Of a stretch of DNA of 64,000 nucleotides, positions 25,032 to 35,900 are shown in pieces. The notes beneath the pieces were generated by a model. It had not been told where the DNA came from. It made no database searches and saw only the letters and a list, made by a program, of their open reading frames with translations. This DNA is from Nonlabens dokdonensis DSW-6 (GTDB taxonomy: Bacteria > Bacteroidota > Bacteroidia > Flavobacteriales > Flavobacteriaceae). Numbering within the stretch: the first letter of the stretch is position 1; the number at the start of each line of letters is the position of its first letter. The position numbers and the translations under genes were made by a program. Location: NCBI RefSeq assembly GCF_000332115.1, contig NC_020156.1, forward strand, positions 1,116,001-1,180,000, given 5' to 3'.

Positions 25032-27152
25032 TTACCTATCAAATGACCAGTTCATGATATCTGTACGTAAGCCTACATTTAACCACATCGTACTTTCGCC
25101 TTGAACAACTGCATTGTTAAATTGAGGGTTTTGACTTCTGTAAATTAATTGCCCAAATACTTTTAACCTACTTGCAGGATTAATTACATAGCCTGCTTCT
25201 AAATGTCCATAAAAGAAATTTGAAGTATTTCCCTGAGCCAGTTCATTACCGTTATCTGAAATGCGATTGTCCTCAGATCTATAAATATCTCCACCATAAA
25301 AAGCATTATCACCGTTTGAAAGTACGTCATAACCACGCTCTCCATAAATAGCCTTTGCGATTCCATACCATCTATCCTTGGTATATCTACCTATCAAAAT
25401 AGCTTCATAAAAATTTGCTCCCCAAGGATGTGCTAGCGCTTGATTACTGTTACCATAATTTAACACCACGCTATTATGGGAATAAGTATAAGGTCTCACT
25501 CTATTATATTCCATTTGCATCATTAAGTTGGGTACTTTAAATGCATTTTGCCATTTCACACCTAATTGATAAGCACTTTTGTTTTGATAACTTCCATCAC
25601 CGCTTGCCACTGAGGCACCAGAAAACTCATCAATAGTAAGCTGTCCATATCCAGTAATAAAATCTGTAAATTTATATTTTGCAGTAAATCCTAAAAGCGC
25701 ATTCCCACCGCGCGATCCTGTTTGCAATTCTATAGATTGATAAAATATAACAGGGTTTAAGTAATTGAAATCAAATCCACGTTGGTTATCATCTTGCCAT
25801 AAAACACTTTCAAAAAAGCCTAGATTCAGACGTTTTGTAACATTGTAACTTAAGTAATGGTGTGTCATATACTTGGTGCGAAAAGAATCGTCAGCTGTTA
25901 CTTCTGGTCTTACATCTCTCAAGGATGTATACAAAACTGTGTAATCTAATTTCCAGAACTTTGCATTCAGCTTAAAATAAGGAAATGGTTGAGAGTTGTC
26001 ACTAAGGACAAGCGACCTATATCCATCACCTATGAAATGCTGCCCATGTCCTAATTGTAAATCAAAGTATTTGCTCGGTTTGTAATTTACATAACCAGTC
26101 GCTACAGGATAATCAAAAATATTCTCGCCGCCATCTTCTGCTATACCTCTACCTGGAACGATTCCAGGATTACCACCATCAGGAGCTCGCGATGTGACTT
26201 CTCTGGCAAAGTAGCCCGGAAATCTGGCTTGTGATTCTTGAACACTAGCTCCAAATGTTATTTGTGATCCTATCCCACCACTCACATTTACAAGTCTTGT
26301 ATTATTATAAGTGGTTATTTCCTCTCTTGAATCTCTTCCCAGTTGTAAATCCACACCTGGATCTACCACAAACCAATAATTTTCTCCAGCCACTTCAAAA
26401 AAGTGCTCGTTGGACCACTTACGACCCAACCAGGTTTGTTTATCAAGAAGCATCGATTCACGTTCTGCTTCTAAATCAAAATATTGATCTACATAATTGA
26501 AAGTATAAGGTTTAACAGCGGTATGTGCATTATTACCTATTCTATTCATTGCAGCTTCATAACGATGATATCTTTGATAAGAAAGTGGGATGATAGCGTC
26601 TGACTTAAGCTGGTTCCTATCGTATTGATCACTAATTATGGCGTTGTATTCTTCATTCGCTTTCGCGAAAGCGAGACTATCAACAGCAGTATTATTGTTG
26701 CTTTCCTTAGTCACATCATCTACCTGAGAATTGCTATAAATTTTAAATGAACCAGATTCGTTCATAGGCACTGGTATGCTAAGTATGAACTGCATATAGG
26801 TGGGAACGGCGTTGAAAGTAGGAGGTTCTATTTGCGGAAGTTGTTCAAATGACTTTAGCATCTCGTTTTTCACATTGGCCTCAAAAGCATCTGCTCGTAC
26901 CAATACAAATGTTCCATTACGATCAACTTCAAACCTCAACGTCACTGATCTATCAGAAGTGTCGCTACTTTCTAAAGGGTGTTTATAGTTATCCTTGAGC
27001 TTTTTATATAATTGCTCGTAGAAACAATCTTCTAGATCATTTGCGGCAGAGTCTTTACATTCATTAAAAACTGGGAACTTTTCTATATCAGATTGGGCCA
27101 CTAATGAAGTGGAGCAAAAAAAAAGAAAAGCTAGTATATATAGAGATTTCAT
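25032..27152 (-). CDS. remB: RemB-like outer-membrane beta-barrel protein with N-terminal TonB-C-like domain
   Basis: A 706-residue outer-membrane protein. The start at 27152 gives the signal peptide MKSLYILAFLFFCSTSLVAQ; an upstream in-frame start would precede it by 21 codons. Residues about 25-130 resemble the TonB C-terminal domain of the two adjacent tonB genes (FPVFNECKD, then LEDCFYEQLYKKL, RFEVDRNGTFVLV, LPQIEPPTF). From about 200 the protein is a Wzi-like barrel (FDLQLGHGQHFIGDGYRS, FDFNYLNPVIFYQ). Flavobacterium johnsoniae has remB, a gliding motility gene, in the same sprA neighbourhood, which supports the name. A palindrome copy encodes AFAKA in the linker before the barrel. Confidence 0.78.
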   Translation of the reverse strand: MKSLYILAFLFFCSTSLVAQSDIEKFPVFNECKDSAANDLEDCFYEQLYKKLKDNYKHPLESSDTSDRSVTLRFEVDRNGTFVLVRADAFEANVKNEMLKSFEQLPQIEPPTFNAVPTYMQFILSIPVPMNESGSFKIYSNSQVDDVTKESNNNTAVDSLAFAKANEEYNAIISDQYDRNQLKSDAIIPLSYQRYHRYEAAMNRIGNNAHTAVKPYTFNYVDQYFDLEAERESMLLDKQTWLGRKWSNEHFFEVAGENYWFVVDPGVDLQLGRDSREEITTYNNTRLVNVSGGIGSQITFGASVQESQARFPGYFAREVTSRAPDGGNPGIVPGRGIAEDGGENIFDYPVATGYVNYKPSKYFDLQLGHGQHFIGDGYRSLVLSDNSQPFPYFKLNAKFWKLDYTVLYTSLRDVRPEVTADDSFRTKYMTHHYLSYNVTKRLNLGFFESVLWQDDNQRGFDFNYLNPVIFYQSIELQTGSRGGNALLGFTAKYKFTDFITGYGQLTIDEFSGASVASGDGSYQNKSAYQLGVKWQNAFKVPNLMMQMEYNRVRPYTYSHNSVVLNYGNSNQALAHPWGANFYEAILIGRYTKDRWYGIAKAIYGERGYDVLSNGDNAFYGGDIYRSEDNRISDNGNELAQGNTSNFFYGHLEAGYVINPASRLKVFGQLIYRSQNPQFNNAVVQGESTMWLNVGLRTDIMNWSFDR
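26658..26673. repeat. Dispersed palindrome, copy 7 (inside remB)
   Basis: Perfect copy, read in frame as Ala-Phe-Ala-Lys-Ala in the linker between the N-terminal domain and the barrel. Confidence 0.95.
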
Positions 27153-27199
27153 GATGATATATGTAAGGCGCAAATATACTTTTTTTAATAGCCGCCCCA

Positions 27200-27232
27200 A
27201 AAATAGAAAAGCCATGAAAATTCATGGCTTTT
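27200..27232 (-). terminator. Terminator after the second tonB gene
   Basis: AAAAGCCATGAA (27207-27218) pairs perfectly with TTCATGGCTTTT (27221-27232). On the minus strand a T-rich run follows, so it ends the tonB transcript before remB. Confidence 0.8.
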
Positions 27233-27251
27233 ACAGAATATTGAAATATGT

Positions 27252-28073
27252 CTAGTCGTATACTTTAAACATTATAGGCAATGCGTAAGTTACATTAACT
27301 GGCATATTATCTATTTTACCTGGGGTCATTTTAGGCAATCTAGAGATCACCTTGAAGGCTTCATCCTTAAGTTCCTTATTAGGTGCTTTAACTTGAATAT
27401 CTTTAGGTAGACCATCAACACCGATAGTAAACATTACAGATATTTTTACTACATCTTTGCTATCTAAAGTGCGCCCTAACCTCGTATCAAACTTGCGCTG
27501 TACAAATCGAGCCATTTTATCATTAAGGCAATCTACTCGCTCTGCTCTATTCATACCAGCATTACAACCAGGAAACAAAGGTACCTCATGCACTGATGCT
27601 AAGATCTGAGTCTTTACTGGAGTAGGTTTAGATTTTGAATCAGAACCTGAAGTAGATGACCCTTTTGATAACGGCTCAGCAGTAATTGTTGAAATAGGTT
27701 CTACTTTACTATCTGGAATGTCTGGCGCTTCATTCTTTACAACTACTGGAGCTTTGTTAGGGTCTGTCTTAACGACTTTTGCCTTCGGAGCCTCTTTCTG
27801 TTTAACTTTAGGTTTTGGCTCTTCATTAGGTACCTTAACAAACTCTCCTATAAATCCAGTAGGCTGAATCTGTGCCACCTTCTTTTTTTCAGGAAGCTTA
27901 TTAAGTGTCCTACCAGTTGATAATTCCATGATTAAAAACGCTGCTACGAGAGCGGCAATCAAACCGATTTGAAAATTAATTAAAGGATTGACTTTTGTGT
28001 TGACAGATTTCTTATCATCCATCCGAGTTTTTTCAGGTGTTGCAGCACCGCTTTTCTCTTTTAAATTATTCAT
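27252..28073 (-). CDS. TonB-family energy transducer, second of a tandem pair
   Basis: A 273-residue TonB-like protein. The start at 28073 (MNNLKEKSGA) was preferred to one 16 codons upstream. It has one transmembrane helix (about 33-50), a Lys/Pro/Glu-rich periplasmic spacer (about 70-170), and a C-terminal TonB_C domain with FPGCNAGMNRAERVDC, KISVMFTIGVDG, RLPKMTPGK and TYALPIMFKV. It transmits inner-membrane proton-motive force to outer-membrane receptors. The two cysteines in the domain are shared with the neighbouring tonB and could form a disulfide. Both tonB genes have their own terminator. Confidence 0.85.
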   Translation of the reverse strand: MNNLKEKSGAATPEKTRMDDKKSVNTKVNPLINFQIGLIAALVAAFLIMELSTGRTLNKLPEKKKVAQIQPTGFIGEFVKVPNEEPKPKVKQKEAPKAKVVKTDPNKAPVVVKNEAPDIPDSKVEPISTITAEPLSKGSSTSGSDSKSKPTPVKTQILASVHEVPLFPGCNAGMNRAERVDCLNDKMARFVQRKFDTRLGRTLDSKDVVKISVMFTIGVDGLPKDIQVKAPNKELKDEAFKVISRLPKMTPGKIDNMPVNVTYALPIMFKVYD

Positions 28074-28116
28074 AATAAATGGTTTTATGTTATTTAAAAG
28101 AGAAATCAAGAATGAT

Positions 28117-28151
28117 ACCAAAAAAAATCCCAGCTTCTAAAAGCTGGGATT
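28117..28151 (-). terminator. Terminator between the two tonB genes
   Basis: AATCCCAGCTT (28126-28136) pairs perfectly with AAGCTGGGATT (28141-28151). On the minus strand an eight-base T-run follows. Confidence 0.88.
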
Positions 28152-28175
28152 GATTTTTATAAAAAATAGTGAGAA

Positions 28176-28904
28176 TTAGTCCTGCACCTGAAATATAATA
28201 GGAAGTGCATAAATCACACCTACTGGTTTACCTCTTTGCATACCAGGAGTCATTGAAGGCAATTCGTTAATTACCCTAGCTGCTTCTTCTTGAAGTCTTG
28301 GATGTTTTGCTTTAGATTTAATACCTACAACATTACCTTTAGAGTCAATTTTGAATTGTACAGATATTTTTTGTCTTCCTTCGAGTCCTAAATCTTGAGC
28401 AAGTCCTGTATTAAATTTTCTATTCACAAATTTTGTGATTTTCTCGCTCATACATTTCTTACGATCTGCATTGTTTTTCATGTCTTCACAACCAGGATAG
28501 ATTGGTACATTTTCAATGATGGCAAAAGGTACGTCTGCAATTACTTCTTCAACACCTACTTCTTCAGCAACCTCTTCAATCTCTACGATCTCTTCTTGCT
28601 CATCAGTTTCTGTGTCCTCTATGATTACTTCCTCAATTTCCACATCGTCTTCAACAATCTCAATCACTTCTGGTGCTGGTGGCGGTGGCGGTGGCGGTGG
28701 TGGAGTGTCTAACATTTGAGTAATAGGAATTTCTTCCTCAATGAAAAGCTCTTCTGGCTCTTCAAAGACCTCTTCAATTTCTACTGTTCTAGACTCATAC
28801 TCCAGTCCTTGCCATGAAAGCAACAACATAAAAGCTAGTCCTGATAATGCATAGAGCGTAATATTTTTACGCAAATCTGCTTTTTCTGATTTTTTTACTT
28901 CCAT
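28176..28904 (-). CDS. TonB-family energy transducer, first of a tandem pair
   Basis: A 242-residue TonB-like protein with one transmembrane helix (about 15-30), a very acidic spacer (EIEEVFEEPEELFIEEE and similar) interrupted by nine consecutive prolines (68-76), and a C-terminal TonB_C domain (VPIYPGCEDM, CMSEKITKFVNRKF, QFKIDSKGNVVGI, LPSMTPGMQ, YALPIIFQV). The acidic plus polyproline spacer contrasts with the basic spacer of its neighbour, suggesting different partners. The palindrome-like copies are absent here. Confidence 0.87.
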   Translation of the reverse strand: MEVKKSEKADLRKNITLYALSGLAFMLLLSWQGLEYESRTVEIEEVFEEPEELFIEEEIPITQMLDTPPPPPPPPPAPEVIEIVEDDVEIEEVIIEDTETDEQEEIVEIEEVAEEVGVEEVIADVPFAIIENVPIYPGCEDMKNNADRKKCMSEKITKFVNRKFNTGLAQDLGLEGRQKISVQFKIDSKGNVVGIKSKAKHPRLQEEAARVINELPSMTPGMQRGKPVGVIYALPIIFQVQD

Positions 28905-28969
28905 AATGGTTGTATTTAATAGAGGTTAAAAATAATGAAATCTTTGTGCTATATAAAGATTTATCACTG

Positions 28970-29383
28970 TTAATATTTGTTTAAGGAATTATTTAAAATC
29001 CACAAGAATAAAGCTGCAAGAATTATGCCAGTAAAATTTGCTAAAACATCCATGATATCCATAGTGCGATTTAAAGATATAAATTCTTGACCCAACTCTA
29101 TCAATACTCCTATAATGAACGATAACACGCTTGACCCTATGATAACTGGTCTTGAAAAACTTTTGAGCACTGTCCCCAAAGTATAGTTTGATAAACCTTG
29201 CTTATTTAGATAACGAGAGTAGAAAAATATATACCAAAGCGAATTCATTATTAAATAAGCAAACGCATGATACCATTTATCCACGTGGTCAATACTTACT
29301 GAAGGAACAGCATTATCAACCAAAGAACCTATTACTATGACAGCTGTATAAAACGGAGCTGTCCAGTAAATTAGTTTAGACAT
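28970..29383 (-). CDS. VanZ-like membrane protein
   Basis: A 137-residue membrane protein with about four hydrophobic helices and the VanZ-type features DKWYHAFAYLIMN and IGVLIELGQEFISLNRTMDIMDVLANFTG. VanZ-like proteins are common and mostly of unknown function outside teicoplanin resistance. The start codon shares one base with the gcvH stop (TAATG), so the two are translationally coupled, a constant arrangement near sprA in this family. Confidence 0.82.
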   Translation of the reverse strand: MSKLIYWTAPFYTAVIVIGSLVDNAVPSVSIDHVDKWYHAFAYLIMNSLWYIFFYSRYLNKQGLSNYTLGTVLKSFSRPVIIGSSVLSFIIGVLIELGQEFISLNRTMDIMDVLANFTGIILAALFLWILNNSLNKY

Positions 29384-29760
29384 TATCCTACAAGTTCTTT
29401 GTAAGCCTCTGAGGTCAATAAACCTTCAATTTGAGAATCGTCTGAAAATTGCATTTTAATCATCCATCCTTCTCCATAAGGATCAGAGTTTACTAGTTCT
29501 GGTTCATCTTCAAGTTTTTCATTGAATTCAGTGATTTCTCCAGAAAGTGGTAAAAATAAATCTGAAACCGTTTTTACAGCCTCTACAGTTCCAAAAACTT
29601 CTTCTTGATCTAATGTCTCATCCACAGTTTCTACTTCCACATATACGATATCTCCCAACTCGCTTTGTGCAAAGTCTGTAATACCTATGGTAGCAGTGTC
29701 ACCATCAATTCTTATCCATTCGTGGTCCTTAGTATATTTTAATTCTTCTGGGATGTTCAT
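29383..29760 (-). CDS. gcvH: Glycine cleavage system H protein
   Basis: The lipoyl carrier of the glycine cleavage complex, 125 residues. [20 protein letters not shown] near the start, GDIVYVEV and [16 protein letters not shown] with the lipoylation lysine at 63, then [11 protein letters not shown], are diagnostic. The other subunits are not in this window. It lies downstream of sprA, separated by about 200 bases. Confidence 0.96.
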   Translation of the reverse strand: MNIPEELKYTKDHEWIRIDGDTATIGITDFAQSELGDIVYVEVETVDETLDQEEVFGTVEAVKTVSDLFLPLSGEITEFNEKLEDEPELVNSDPYGEGWMIKMQFSDDSQIEGLLTSEAYKELVG

Positions 29761-29963
29761 TTTGTTCTGATTTTATTGGGGTAAATTTACTATAAGTCTT
29801 TGTAATTATTCAAGAGGTAGCAACTTTATTTTATTAGTTTACATAAGTATGAATGCTATATATTCAATTTATAGCGACTGTTTAAAGAGTAAATAACTCT
29901 TTCAAATATCACAGCAGTGATTATTTTCTAAAAATTAAATATAGTCTTGATTCTAAAACAAAT

Positions 29964-32900
29964 TTAGTTTCCAAATGTATATCTCAAAGTAAAACCACTA
30001 CGTATGGTAGTTTGAGGAAAAGCTGTAGAAATAGCAAACTCTGAGAACGTATGATCGTAATAAAATATGGCTGTAAATGCCTGACTCAAATTATAATCTG
30101 CTGTGAATTTAAGACCATAAATAGTTTGGCCTGCCGTTGCTTGACTATTATCGAGATCTAGATATCTAATAATGGTTACATTATCTCTTATAGACCCATC
30201 TAATCTCAGGTTTAAATCTGACTTTATCACACGACTTCTACCACCGAAATTTGTTTTAAACCTTAAATCTTTAATACGGTATCCTAGACCTAAAATTAAC
30301 TCATTACCATTTATCTCTGTAAGAAGGTTGTTGTCAAAACTTAAAGACACCACTCTATCTTTTCTATATTCTGCAGCTATCGAAACTGAATTTTTCATTT
30401 CAAAATCTACTTTGATCAACGGTGTAAATTGTTCTGCAAGATTTATATTAAAGTATAGATTACGTGACTTAAAATCTCCGTTTTGGTTCACGGCATTTGT
30501 ACCTACCTGTTCTTGATAAGAAAGCGCTCCATTACCTTCGGCAAAATCAAGATTAGTTTGAAACTGATTGATCGTATAACTAGATCGGTATCCATGATTG
30601 ATAGAGAATCTTCTGAAACGTTTCTTAAACCAGTTCAAATTCATTAATCCAGTATACTTTAACGTCCAGTTAGGAAGTGGTATGTCCCTAAAGGCATTTG
30701 AATCTTGCTTCTCAATATCTCTACCTTCATAAGCAGCAAGAAATGCTGGTAATAATACTTGCTGGCTATTTCTTGAGAATCCTTCTGGAAAACCATCTGC
30801 ATCTCTGGCAAATGTATTGCCACCATAAAACTCGGTAGCAAGTCTTTCAGCAACGGCGAGTCGATTAGTTCTAAAGGTATCAAATGTAGGAGAACCATCT
30901 ATAGTACTTTTCTGGAAAGCAGTACCTATCATCAAATTAGAAATGTTGAAATTACCAAACGTATTAGGCGTCAAAGACTGGTAAGTTAAATCATCTGGAT
31001 CAACTCTATAATTCTCTGTATAGTTCTCTTGATAACGGCGATCACCTAATATATCAAGAGATAATCCTTTTAATAAATCTACACTAAAATTAAAATCTAA
31101 CTGGCGTGTTTCTACTTCAGTATACTGTTGATTAAAGTCTTGGAAGACCGTTAACCACCCACGTCTTGCAGCAAGATCACGAACTTCTGCCTGACTACCA
31201 AATACAAAACCTGAAGTAGGCTTCAATGTACCGATGAATCCAATATCAGGAGTATAACCTGGTAAAAAGATACCGTTTGTTTCCTGATAATTTATTTGAG
31301 CTCTCTTTACAGCAGTTACGATTCCTATTAACGTGTTGTATGCTTGATTCCCAAAGTTCTTTTTAGGAACCTTCGGCTTGTTTTCTGCATCTTTTCCAGC
31401 CTCTGGAGTAGGTGGCTTTCTACTTCTCGATCTTGCATTACTTCTAGACCTTGCAACTGCATTTGCTGCAGCTCCAAATTTCTTTTTCTCAAGACCAACA
31501 TATTTATATAATTTGTCTAAATCCAGAGTTCCATTGATACGATGCGTATTTGCATTTTGTATCGTGTTACCTAAATTCGGTATGCCATCTAGCTGTAAAA
31601 ATTGTTGCTGGTTACGAGTCCAGTTAAAGTTAGATGTGTATGTGTAGTTCGCTTTCGCGAAAGCGAGAAAAGGAAACTTATCAAAAGGTAATTTATAAGT
31701 AAGCTGTAATTGTTGAGAGTGAGAATTAGGAATCCCTTCATCAAAAAAGTCAGTCCAAATCGTGTAATCTTCATTAATAGAATCATCTTCATTCACATAA
31801 CTGCGTATCAATCGATCGTTATTTGCCGACAGATTAACTTGAAGAGATTTAGTAAGATCCCAGTTAATCGCATACTGATGATTCATAGTAAAATTGCGAT
31901 TTGTAAGTGGGGCAAGTGTAATGTTTTGAGCATCTGGAATACCATCACCATTCAAATCTACAGGATTGGTATCCAACTGTAAGTCTCGAAACTTCTGCGT
32001 GTTGAACTGTCGTATAACATTCAATCCAGCAGTAAAATTATTAGGAAGCGGATTAAAATTTACATCCTTTAAAAACTGTAAATACTTATTGCTTAACCAC
32101 TTTGATTCCCTAAATGGCTCCAACTCTAACTTAGGAAAGGCATAATTATAAGTTCCACCAGCATTAATAGACTGATCTTGAAAGTTTTCTATCTCAAAGT
32201 TGCGCTGGTCTGTCTGATTATAAGAGCCAGAAAAAGTAAAGTTCTCAATATCGTAAGGCATCGGTTTTGAATCTCCAGTACGCTCCTTACGCACGCCTAT
32301 TAAATTGATACTTTGCCTTCTTGTGTAATCTTCTGACTGTTCTCTTATCGCATCTCTCTCAGCATCGTTTGCAGCATTGTCCAGTCGTGTTTCTAATTCT
32401 ATGTCTTCAAATTGTGGATCAAATTGAGGTGTAATGGTTTCCTCTGCAATACTATAGGAGAATGGTAGAGAAACGCCCCATTTAGGAGGCAATAATTTCC
32501 CTAAGCTCATATTTGTGGTTACGTCGTATTGAGTTAGATTTTCTCTACTTCTTTCTTGAGGACCTTGCTCAATTGCTCCAAAACCTATGGTACTTCTTCT
32601 ACCTGTGGCGCTCACACTAGCAAAGTCTGCCATGTTTGCATCCATATTAACTACGGCTGCATAACCACCTTGATTTTGTAATCCCGCTAGACGCATTTCA
32701 TTGAACCACACTTCACCACAAATATTATTAGAGGTTGCATTGCGCACACCTATCATCATGGCTCTGATGTCTCCAAAGTTGGGATTACCTTTAATTCCGT
32801 ACTGTTGTTGATTTTCTTCTCCTGCACTACTAGGGTCTAAATCTGCTTGATCGAAGAAATTAAGAGTGCTTATGTTTAAAGTATTATCACTTAAAACTCT

Positions 32901-35900
32901 CGCTTTTATTTCTTGAAGTAAGGAAAGGTCAATATCAAAATTGTTTGCTTGCGGCCAGATTTCTTCTCTAACATCTGTTCCAAAGGCAGTAGGTTGTAAA
33001 GGCAACCTAATTTCATAAAAGTTTTGAGTGTAATCAACTCCTATTCTTATGAAAGCTTCTAACTCACCATCTGCAATAGCCATTTCATTCACTAAAGACT
33101 CTGCATGAGTAAACATTTGAAGCGATTCATACTGACGCATGTCTATTCTTATATTTTTAAATACCGCACGCGCATCTCCTGGTTCTAAATCACAAACTCT
33201 TAAAGCGAGAGATTGCTCGTTCTGTCTTATGTTTTGATTTTGGGTTCTTAGTTCTTCACGTTCTACTCCTGGCGGCAATCTATAAGGAATAGGAGATCTA
33301 GATTCATTATTTTCGATATTTACACCTTCTACCTCAAAAGTTGTTGGATCATCGGAGGCTATAGGATCGTCCTCATCTAAACTATCTGTAAAACGTCTGT
33401 AATCTCCACGAACTAAATCAAGAGAACCAAATCTCAAGAATGTATCAACTTCAAAGTCTGTTAGGTACATTCTCATAAAACGAATGGCTCTAAAATCTGC
33501 AATACCACCTATTTCTTCCCGATTAGGATCATTTAATGGCACTCTAAATTGCACCCATCTGGTATCGATAGTTGTACCGTTGGGTAATGTACTTTGAACT
33601 TCCTTGGTATCAAATATGTACTCGCTAGTTGCGACATCCATTCCTGGGAAAATCTCAATATCATACTCATAGTAACTATCTATCGTATTCATTGTATTAT
33701 CACGGTTGATGTCTTCTACATCTGGCAAAGTAGTAGAACCACGATTATCTTGAGTTACTGTGGTAGGCGAGTTACCTTCTGTCCCATTATAGTTTTTATA
33801 CCTCATTGGTATATCTCCTGTTGCAGCAACAAAAAATTCATAATTATCTCCAGCTGGATCTATCGGTCCAAAAGCTGCAAAGTCGGCAAGCTCTTCATTA
33901 TCACTATAACCGTCTAGACCTATATCTTGATTATCGCGTTCTGCTCCTTGAGTATCAAAGGCATAAACTAATGATTGATTAACTGGAACTTTTCCAAATG
34001 CTGTATTTATAGTTAGATCGGTACCGCCATCTTCCGGCAGCCCATTCTCAAATTGTTTCCTGTTATCTTTTAAAATATCCTCAGAAATACTTCCTAAATT
34101 AATCGATATGGTACCACCATTATTTGTTGGATCGTATTGAAACGGATCCATGATCCAAAACTGGATATACTCTACGTTAGTTTGCTCAAAATCTGTACTT
34201 GAAAATTGTCGCATTATTCCACCCCAACTATCTGCCGGATTGGGTAAAATATTTGTTCCTGCAGCTTGTGGGTTGTAATTATACTGTCCACGCTCATCTG
34301 GATAATAGGCCATGTCTAGCGTATTGATGACTTGCTGCTGTCCTTGTTGTAAATCTACATTAGGGAACAATTCATCTACAAATACTCTTCTTGTTCTGTA
34401 ATCAGAAACATCATCATCTGTTATTCCTGCAGGTCTTTGATTGCCATAAAATATTGGGTCGATGGAATACCAAGCCATTTTTGCACGACTAAAATTGTAT
34501 GCCAATGGATTTGCTGCGCTTCCTCCACCTTCAAAAGCGACTGGCGTACTGGCCAATGTCCAAGAGAAAGGCGTCAGTATATCAATTGTGGTTTGCGACC
34601 CTTCAAAATCGTCTACATAAGCAGCTGCTTGACCGCCAAAATTATCTCCCGCTGGAGATCCTGGAAACAAATAAGCAATCTCACCTCTTAATGATAGGTT
34701 TGAAGGTACGTCTGTATCTACGTTAGGTAATTTATTTGCTAGTCTAGTTAAAAAGGGAACTTCTGTATTGTACAGAAAGTTCATTCCCATAATCGTGTTG
34801 TTGATAGGCTCAAAACCGTAAGTTGATTTTTGAGTTATAGGTCGTTCTTTAAGGTTAAGAAATGTACCTCCTAATATAAAATCTTCACTGAATTTGTGCT
34901 CTACATTCACGCCGGTAAAACGTTTTGTCTGCTGATTGAAAACAGAATTGTTTTCTGTAGAAACTTGAATCGGCGTATTAGAATTTAATAAAGCCTGGTC
35001 AAGAATGATTACTCTACCCAATTGATAGTCTACAGTATAATCAATTCCCTCTTGTAGTGTTCTTCCTCCAGCCGTTACTGTAACTGATCCTCTTGGAACA
35101 TTAAAACCTCCTATGGGAATCCCTTCTTGCCCAGTAGATTTGTATTCTCCTTTAATGAGGTATTTGTTTTTATCTGCACTCTGTAGTGCTTGCGCTTTTG
35201 TCGTACGATACATATCTCTATATACGTACTGCGCTTGATTTGCATTATAAGTGGATGGATTGTTATAATCTGCTCCTGGAGTATTGTCTAGTTTATTAAA
35301 TATATGACTTCCAAAAGGTTCTACCGTAGTAAATATAATCCTACCATTTTCTTGATCGATCGTAAGTCCGGGAACATAATCAAAAAAACCATCACCTTGC
35401 GGCTGTGGATCTCCTTGTTGATTCAATCTATCAAGATTAAAGACACGTATTAAGGTGGTTTGATCTACATCATCTGGTAATGCAACTGCTGGATTAGCCA
35501 TCGTACCTTCAGCAGCGGTGATATAATTCAACTCTGGCGGATATTGATAAAAGATATTCAATCTAAAATCTTCGGGAGTCAATTGAAAGCCTCCTAGATT
35601 ATAAATATTCTTCATCATTAAATCCCAGATAGGCTCACTTACATTGGTAAGGTTACTCTTAAGTAATTTAACTACCAGACTTTGATTACTTACTGGCGGT
35701 TGATTAGGGTTTGGACTTGCTATTACATCTGTAGCAACAACTCCATCATTAGCAAATTCACCTACTTGAAATACTTGTCCACCTACTGTATATTGAAAAG
35801 CAACCGCAAGAACCTCGTCATTATTTAATCGTTGTCTCAAGGATATATATCCCAATTGCGTGTTTAAAGTATATTCTTGAGGAGTAAGTTTTCTAGCATT

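Noticed and set aside
28395..28719. Open frames on the plus strand rich in Ser/Thr and Gly/Trp opposite the first tonB gene
   Set aside because: They are antisense shadows of the acidic and polyproline spacer, which reads as low-complexity sequence in the other frames.
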